Assembly: GCA_009783115.1 (NCBI GenBank)
Contig: WRHT01000080.1
Span: 1 to 6,913, forward strand
Reading direction: 5' to 3'
Source: Desulfovibrionaceae bacterium
GTDB taxonomy: Bacteria > Desulfobacterota > Desulfovibrionia > Desulfovibrionales > Desulfovibrionaceae
DNA length: 6,913 nucleotides
This document shows, piece by piece, positions 5,660 to 6,913 of this stretch. The number at the start of each line of letters is the position of its first letter. The stretch's first letter is position 1. A program made the translations under genes and the position numbers. The notes beneath the pieces were generated by a model. It saw nothing but the letters and a program-made list of their open reading frames with translations. It made no database searches and was not told the DNA's origin.

Positions 5660-5665
5660 ATTATA
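5660..5665 (-). promoter_or_regulatory. Predicted -10 box of the membrane protein/lipoprotein unit
   Basis: The minus strand reads TATAAT, a perfect -10 consensus, about 50 nt upstream of the membrane protein ATG. The -35 expected at 17 nt (5688-5683, AAATGT) is poor and falls in the middle of the palindrome at 5676-5697, so the promoter may depend on, or be blocked by, the protein binding there. Confidence 0.5.
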
Positions 5666-5675
5666 TGACCAGACC

Positions 5676-5697
5676 AAGGTATACATTTGTATACCTT
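5676..5697. promoter_or_regulatory. 22-bp palindromic operator between divergent repressor and envelope genes
   Basis: The arm AAGGTATACA (5676-5685) is matched by a perfect complementary arm TGTATACCTT (5688-5697) with a TT centre, so all 10 pairs hold. It lies 38 bp upstream of the Xre-type gene ATG and 67 bp upstream of the membrane protein ATG, covering the predicted -35 of the latter. Position and symmetry suit a dimeric Cro/CI-type repressor, most simply the one encoded next door. Confidence 0.7.
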
Positions 5698-5734
5698 AAA
5701 TGCAAAAAAAGCAACCCCCTGTTATTATGATTCA

Positions 5735-5989
5735 ATGGATGCAATGCCCTTTCTGAATGACGCCTTTAGGCAAATCCTCCGGGCATACAGGGAAAACGCC
5801 GGGCTGACGCAAAAAGAACTCGCCGAAAAAATCGATGCCTCTCTGGCTGCGATAAAAAAGCTGGAGCACGGAGATCGCGTCCCCTCGCTACGTACGGTTC
5901 TGGCTCTGTGCCGTGGATTGGGCGTTAAACCGCACGATTTTATCACCGATATAGTTCGCAAGCTGGCTTTTTTGGAAGGTCAAGACTGA
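5735..5989 (+). CDS. Xre/Cro-CI family transcriptional regulator
   Basis: The 84-aa product is essentially a single HTH_3 domain. FRQILRAYRENAGLTQKELAEKI (about 10-32) holds helices 1-2, IDASLAAIKKLEHGDRVPSLRTVLALCRGLGV (about 32-63) holds the recognition helix, the family's LE.G.R.PSL.T pattern and helices 4-5, and a short helical tail follows (DIVRKLAFLEGQD). It should bind DNA as a dimer. The likely target is the 22-bp palindrome just upstream, giving autoregulation and control of the divergent envelope genes (inference). The ATG at 5735 lacks a clear Shine-Dalgarno sequence; the preceding 30 nt are A- and C-rich. A second ATG at 5744 is possible. The frame is open to a TTG at 5687, but that would start inside the operator. 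Its G+C is intermediate, unlike the AT-rich divergent unit. It reads into the att repeat and the terminator at 6042. Confidence 0.88.
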   Translation: MDAMPFLNDAFRQILRAYRENAGLTQKELAEKIDASLAAIKKLEHGDRVPSLRTVLALCRGLGVKPHDFITDIVRKLAFLEGQD

Positions 5990-6020
5990 CGGCAGGGCAA
6001 GGCCGCTTTGGCAAAGGCGC

Positions 6021-6038
6021 TTCAATCCCGTGCCGGGG
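6021..6038 (+). repeat. Right attachment-site repeat (attR candidate), tRNA-Asn 3' fragment
   Basis: This is an exact copy of ttcaatcccgtgccgggg from tRNA-Asn. Upstream bases bear no resemblance to the rest of a tRNA, so it is a fragment rather than a second tRNA gene. The copy ends one base short of the acceptor stem end; the bases CCC follow where the intact gene has AGCCA. It lies 32 bp after the repressor stop codon. Confidence 0.8.
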
Positions 6039-6041
6039 CCC

Positions 6042-6080
6042 AAAAAAAGGGTTTTGAGCTCTCACCCAAAACCCTTTTTT
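6042..6080. terminator. Bidirectional terminator between the island and the chemotaxis gene
   Basis: A 14-bp stem (6043-6056 with 6067-6080, core GGGTTTTG/CAAAACCC) encloses a 10-nt loop, with A runs on the left and T runs on the right, so it works both ways. It would end the plus-strand repressor transcript and the minus-strand chemotaxis transcript, whose stop is 19 bp away. Its left arm AAGGGTTTTGAG is identical to that of the tRNA-Asn terminator, so it was probably the original tRNA terminator before insertion. Confidence 0.85.
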
Positions 6081-6099
6081 GTTGCCCGGCAATGATGGC

Positions 6100-6913
6100 T
6101 TAGCGCAATTCACCCATAACCGTGTTCAGTTCCTGCGCCATCTGGGAAAGTTCCTGCACGGCGGCGGCCGCCTGGACCATGCCGCCGGCGGTCTCCCCGA
6201 CGATCCGGTTGATTTCCTCGATGGCGCGGCTGATCTCCTCGGAGGTGGCGCTCTGTTCCTCCGCCGCCGTGGCGATGGAGCTAACTGTCGCGAAGCTGCC
6301 CGAGGCCAGATGGACGATCTCGCCTAGGGCCTTCCCGGAGGTATTGGCCAGGTCCGTGGCCTCGATGATGGCCTGGGCCGCCTTGTTCGCCTCATTGATG
6401 TTGGCATGCGTGGCATGTTGGATGGCCGTGATGTTGGAGCCCACTTCCTGGGTGGCGGCCATGGTCTTTTCCGCGAGCTTGCGCACTTCATCGGCCACCA
6501 CCGCGAAACCGCGCCCGGCTTCGCCGGCGCGGGCCGCCTCAATGGCCGCGTTCAGCGCCAGGAGGTTGGTCTGATCCGCGATGTCGGAGATGACGTTCAT
6601 CACCCCGCCGATGTTTTCCGCCTGGATTCCCAACTCCAGCATGCTCGTCTGCTGGGCCGCGGCCACCTCGTTCACCTGGTTGATGGCCCGCACCACCTTG
6701 TCCACCAGGACGGCTCCGTCGTTGGCCTTGGCTTTGCTCATTTCAGACTGTTCTGAAGCCTGGCCGGCGTTTTTCGCCACCTCTATCACCGTGGAATTCA
6801 TTTCCGCCATGGCCGTGGCCGTGGATTCCACCCTGGCGCGCTGTACCTCCGCTCCGCGCGAGACCTCTTCCACCTGGGCTGAAAGCTCTTCGGCGGCCAC
6901 GGCCACCCGGTTG
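6100..6913 (-). CDS. Methyl-accepting chemotaxis protein, C-terminal signalling domain (5' end outside window)
   Basis: The last 270 residues of a chemoreceptor are present; the sensor, membrane and HAMP parts would lie past the right edge. The MCP signalling domain is a long antiparallel coiled coil that couples to CheA and CheW in polar arrays and is tuned by CheR/CheB methylation. The invariant hairpin tip is complete at about 6466-6591 ([20 protein letters not shown], then [23 protein letters not shown]). The returning helix carries a typical methylation segment, [20 protein letters not shown], and on the incoming side [15 protein letters not shown] mirrors it. The protein ends VMGELR without a CheR-binding pentapeptide such as NWETF. 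The frame is open to the window edge; the GTG at 6906 is internal, not the start. The ligand cannot be inferred. Confidence 0.97.
   Translation of the reverse strand, partial: NRVAVAAEELSAQVEEVSRGAEVQRARVESTATAMAEMNSTVIEVAKNAGQASEQSEMSKAKANDGAVLVDKVVRAINQVNEVAAAQQTSMLELGIQAENIGGVMNVISDIADQTNLLALNAAIEAARAGEAGRGFAVVADEVRKLAEKTMAATQEVGSNITAIQHATHANINEANKAAQAIIEATDLANTSGKALGEIVHLASGSFATVSSIATAAEEQSATSEEISRAIEEINRIVGETAGGMVQAAAAVQELSQMAQELNTVMGELR

Larger units (their letters stand above)
3963..6038. mobile_element. Small genomic island integrated at the 3' end of tRNA-Asn, without a visible integrase
   Basis: The segment is bounded by 18-bp direct repeats of the tRNA-Asn 3' part, giving a unit of about 2,058 bp. 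Inside are a charged 63-aa protein, a two-gene membrane protein/lipoprotein unit and a divergent Xre-type repressor. Composition is mosaic: 21 of 60 bases are G+C at 5041-5100 and 32 of 60 at 5821-5880, against 41 of 60 in pyrH at 2041-2100 (hand counts). No integrase, excisionase, transposase or replication gene is recognisable, so the element is either a decayed remnant or a non-autonomous unit moved by an integrase in trans. The repeats and tRNA are direct observations; mobility is inference. Confidence 0.7.

Noticed and set aside
5283..5660. 126-codon N-terminal extension of the lipoprotein frame
   Set aside because: It is a shadow of the membrane protein gene in another frame; the lipoprotein signal peptide and ribosome binding site mark 5282 as the start.
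6003..6041. Second, degraded tRNA-Asn gene
   Set aside because: Only the 18-bp T-loop/acceptor segment matches; no D arm, anticodon arm or 5' acceptor strand can be found upstream, so an attachment-site copy fits better.
6100..6574. Plus-strand open frames antisense to the chemotaxis gene
   Set aside because: Their translations are reverse shadows of the GC-rich coiled-coil coding sequence; the minus-strand frame has the full conserved signalling motif.

Overview
The window looks like chromosomal DNA of a GC-rich Gram-negative bacterium, most likely a sulfate reducer of the Desulfovibrio type. The reasons are high G+C in the housekeeping genes (41 of 60 bases at 2041-2100 by hand count), a Skp-like and a BamE-like envelope protein, a methyl-accepting chemotaxis protein, and a small protein ending in the DRR..ERR..DRR motif I associate with deltaproteobacteria. 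The taxon is an inference, not a direct reading.

Region 1 (1-3192, all minus strand) is a housekeeping block, in transcription order surE (5'/3'-nucleotidase), pyrH (UMP kinase), frr (ribosome recycling factor) and the 5' part of a branched-chain amino acid ABC transporter substrate-binding protein that runs off the left edge. pyrH and frr are 4 nt apart and have a good promoter of their own. A GC-rich palindromic block and a 14-bp perfect palindrome separate frr from the transporter gene. surE is divergent from a plus-strand Skp/OmpH-like lipoprotein gene (3329-3856), with plausible promoters for both in the 136-bp gap.

Region 2 (3910-6080) is the most interesting part. A complete tRNA-Asn(GTT) gene, with its own promoter and terminator, is followed about 2.06 kb later by an exact 18-bp copy of its 3' part (T loop to acceptor stem: 3963-3980 and 6021-6038). 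This is the usual signature of a tRNA-targeted integrated element. I see no integrase, transposase or replication gene between the repeats, so it would be a very small non-autonomous or decayed island. Its cargo is: (i) a 63-aa highly charged DRR-motif protein on the minus strand with its own terminator; (ii) an AT-rich two-gene minus-strand unit encoding an 82-aa hydrophobic membrane protein and a 123-aa BamE/SmpA-like lipoprotein, ending at a strong bidirectional terminator; (iii) a divergent 84-aa Xre/Cro-type repressor on the plus strand. A near-perfect 22-bp palindrome lies in the gap between (ii) and (iii), over the expected -35 region of the envelope-gene promoter, which suggests a self-contained regulated envelope module. 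The two envelope genes also share a 46-bp duplicated translation-start region.

Region 3 (6100-6913, minus strand) is the C-terminal 270 residues of a methyl-accepting chemotaxis protein. It converges with the island across a bidirectional terminator that resembles the tRNA-Asn terminator.
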